Source: Parashewanella sp049608225
GTDB taxonomy: Bacteria > Pseudomonadota > Gammaproteobacteria > Enterobacterales > Shewanellaceae
Direction of reading: 5' to 3'
Length of the DNA stretch: 64,000 bases
Assembly: GCA_049608225.1 (NCBI GenBank)
Contig: JBMYXI010000002.1
Coordinates: 52,917 to 116,916 of the forward strand
Shown here: piece by piece, positions 63,041-64,000 of the stretch
How the letters are laid out: the number at the start of each line of letters is the position of its first letter
How positions within the stretch are numbered: the stretch's first letter is position 1
The notes under the pieces: model-generated
What the model saw: only the letters and a program-made list of their open reading frames with translations
Database searches by the model: none
What the model was told of the DNA's origin: nothing
Program-made: the position numbers and the translations under genes

Positions 63041-64000
63041 CTAAACAATCAGTCCAATCTTTTCATACACCTTTTTCAATGTCACTTCAGCGCGCGCTTT
63101 TGCTTTTTCAGCGCCTTCGCGCATAACGGTTTCTAAATATGCCTCATCATTACGTATTTCATGATATCGTGCTTGCAAAGGCTCAAGCATCGCCACAACC
63201 GCTTCACCCGTTGCCACCTTTAAGTGACCATACATTTTGCCTTCAAACTCTTTTTCTAGCTCAGGGATCGAACGACCTGTTGCGCCTGACATCAAACTTA
63301 ATAAATTAGACACGCCTGGCTTATTTTCTACATCAAATGCAACACGTGGTGGCTCTTCTGAGTCGGTCACGGCTTTTTTGATCTTTTTAAGGACTTTTTT
63401 CGGATCTTCTAACAGCCCAATTAAGTTATTGTTATTGTCGTCCGACTTAGACATTTTCTTAGTTGGATCTTGCAATGCCATAACCTTAGCACCATGCGTT
63501 GGAATAAATGGTTCAGGAATAGTGAAAGTATCGCCATAAGCATTATTAAAACGAGTCGCAATGTCACGAGTCAGTTCAAGATGTTGTTTTTGATCTTGAC
63601 CAACAGGGATTTCATTGGCTTGATAAAGCAAAATATCTGCCGCCATCAACACTGGGTAGCCAAATAAGCCAACATTGATGTTATTTTCATTCTTTTGAGA
63701 CTTGTCTTTGAACTGGGTCATACGGTTAAGCTCGCCCATTTGCGCGTAACAGTTTAATGCCCAACTCAACTGAGTGTGTTGTGGTACATGAGACTGAATA
63801 AATACCGTGCTCTTTTTTGGATCAACGCCACATGCTAAATATAACGCTAAGGTATCCAAACATGCTTCACGCAATTTTTTCGGATCTTGTCTAACGGTGA
63901 TCGCATGCAGATCTACCACACAATACAAGCAGTCGTGGCTATCTTGCATCGCAACCCATTGGCGGAGAGCGCCCATATAGTTACCTATGGTCAATTCACC
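63041..64000 (-). CDS. trpS: Tryptophanyl-tRNA synthetase (N-terminus outside the window)
   Basis: The last 320 codons of TrpS, class Ic synthetase charging tRNA-Trp. The HIGH-like motif appears as GELTIGNYMGALRQW at the window edge, YCVVDLHAITVRQDP and MAADILLYQANEIPVGQDQKQHLEL line the active site, and KMSKS (TKKMSKSDDNN) is present. It reads through to base 64000, so the start lies beyond; the ORF start at 63994 (TTG) is an internal Leu, not the real initiation codon. Confidence 0.96.
   Translation of the reverse strand, partial: GELTIGNYMGALRQWVAMQDSHDCLYCVVDLHAITVRQDPKKLREACLDTLALYLACGVDPKKSTVFIQSHVPQHTQLSWALNCYAQMGELNRMTQFKDKSQKNENNINVGLFGYPVLMAADILLYQANEIPVGQDQKQHLELTRDIATRFNNAYGDTFTIPEPFIPTHGAKVMALQDPTKKMSKSDDNNNNLIGLLEDPKKVLKKIKKAVTDSEEPPRVAFDVENKPGVSNLLSLMSGATGRSIPELEKEFEGKMYGHLKVATGEAVVAMLEPLQARYHEIRNDEAYLETVMREGAEKAKARAEVTLKKVYEKIGLIV

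Overview
The window looks like chromosome from an AT-rich marine gammaproteobacterium of the Alteromonadales, most likely Shewanellaceae. The basis is the core gene set (xerC-yigB, an ~1060-residue PutA, DUF47-Pit, a CYTH/CHAD protein, glnE, a YajR-like MFS gene next to ssb, and rsmI / lpoA-yraN-diaA-dolP). Several ankyrin and lineage-specific proteins point to a host-associated lineage such as Parashewanella. The genus is inferred; no 16S gene is present.

Layout. 0-9 kb: the end of xerC, yigB, two accessory genes (one with a hairpin over its ribosome binding site, one ankyrin protein), uvrA, PAP2 phosphatase plus glycosyltransferase, aroQ, a SieB-like membrane protein and tcdA. 9-19 kb: a small membrane protein, a MITE-like repeat, putA, an orphan protein, ygiM, the Pit/DUF47 phosphate pair, a candidate Pho box and ygiF. 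19-25 kb is accessory: a decayed P-domain gene, a second MITE copy, a DUF1800/DUF1501 pair, a CsgD/LuxR-type regulator and a beta-barrel protein.

25-32 kb holds two minus-strand transcription units resembling the E. coli yjfIJKL cluster: K+ channel, small DNA-binding-like protein, DUF2491, PspA/IM30 and DUF2170 in one; a membrane-anchored spermidine-synthase-like protein, DUF350 and a lipoprotein in the other. Both units carry the same 13-bp palindrome at the -35 position of a plausible promoter, so they probably form one regulon. 32-45 kb: glnE (overlapping a convergent ankyrin gene), rraA, a YgjV-like protein, a proline-rich membrane protein with an FPPPP motif, a YajR-like transporter, ssb, and two large lineage-specific proteins that look effector-like.

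45.5-51.6 kb is the most distinctive region: a roughly 6.0-kb integrative island inserted in the 3' end of rnpB. It has duplicated rnpB ends as att sites, three 12-bp-phased repeats at each end that look like integrase arm sites, a tyrosine integrase, and a compact operon of a HigB-like toxin, a HigA antitoxin fused to an ImmA/IrrE metallopeptidase, and a Beta-family protein. A separate HTH gene sits behind its own palindrome array. This is a credible phage-defence cargo. 51.9-57 kb is an RND efflux operon with a TetR regulator. 57-64 kb is a conserved envelope/ribosome block, one further orphan gene and the 3' part of trpS.
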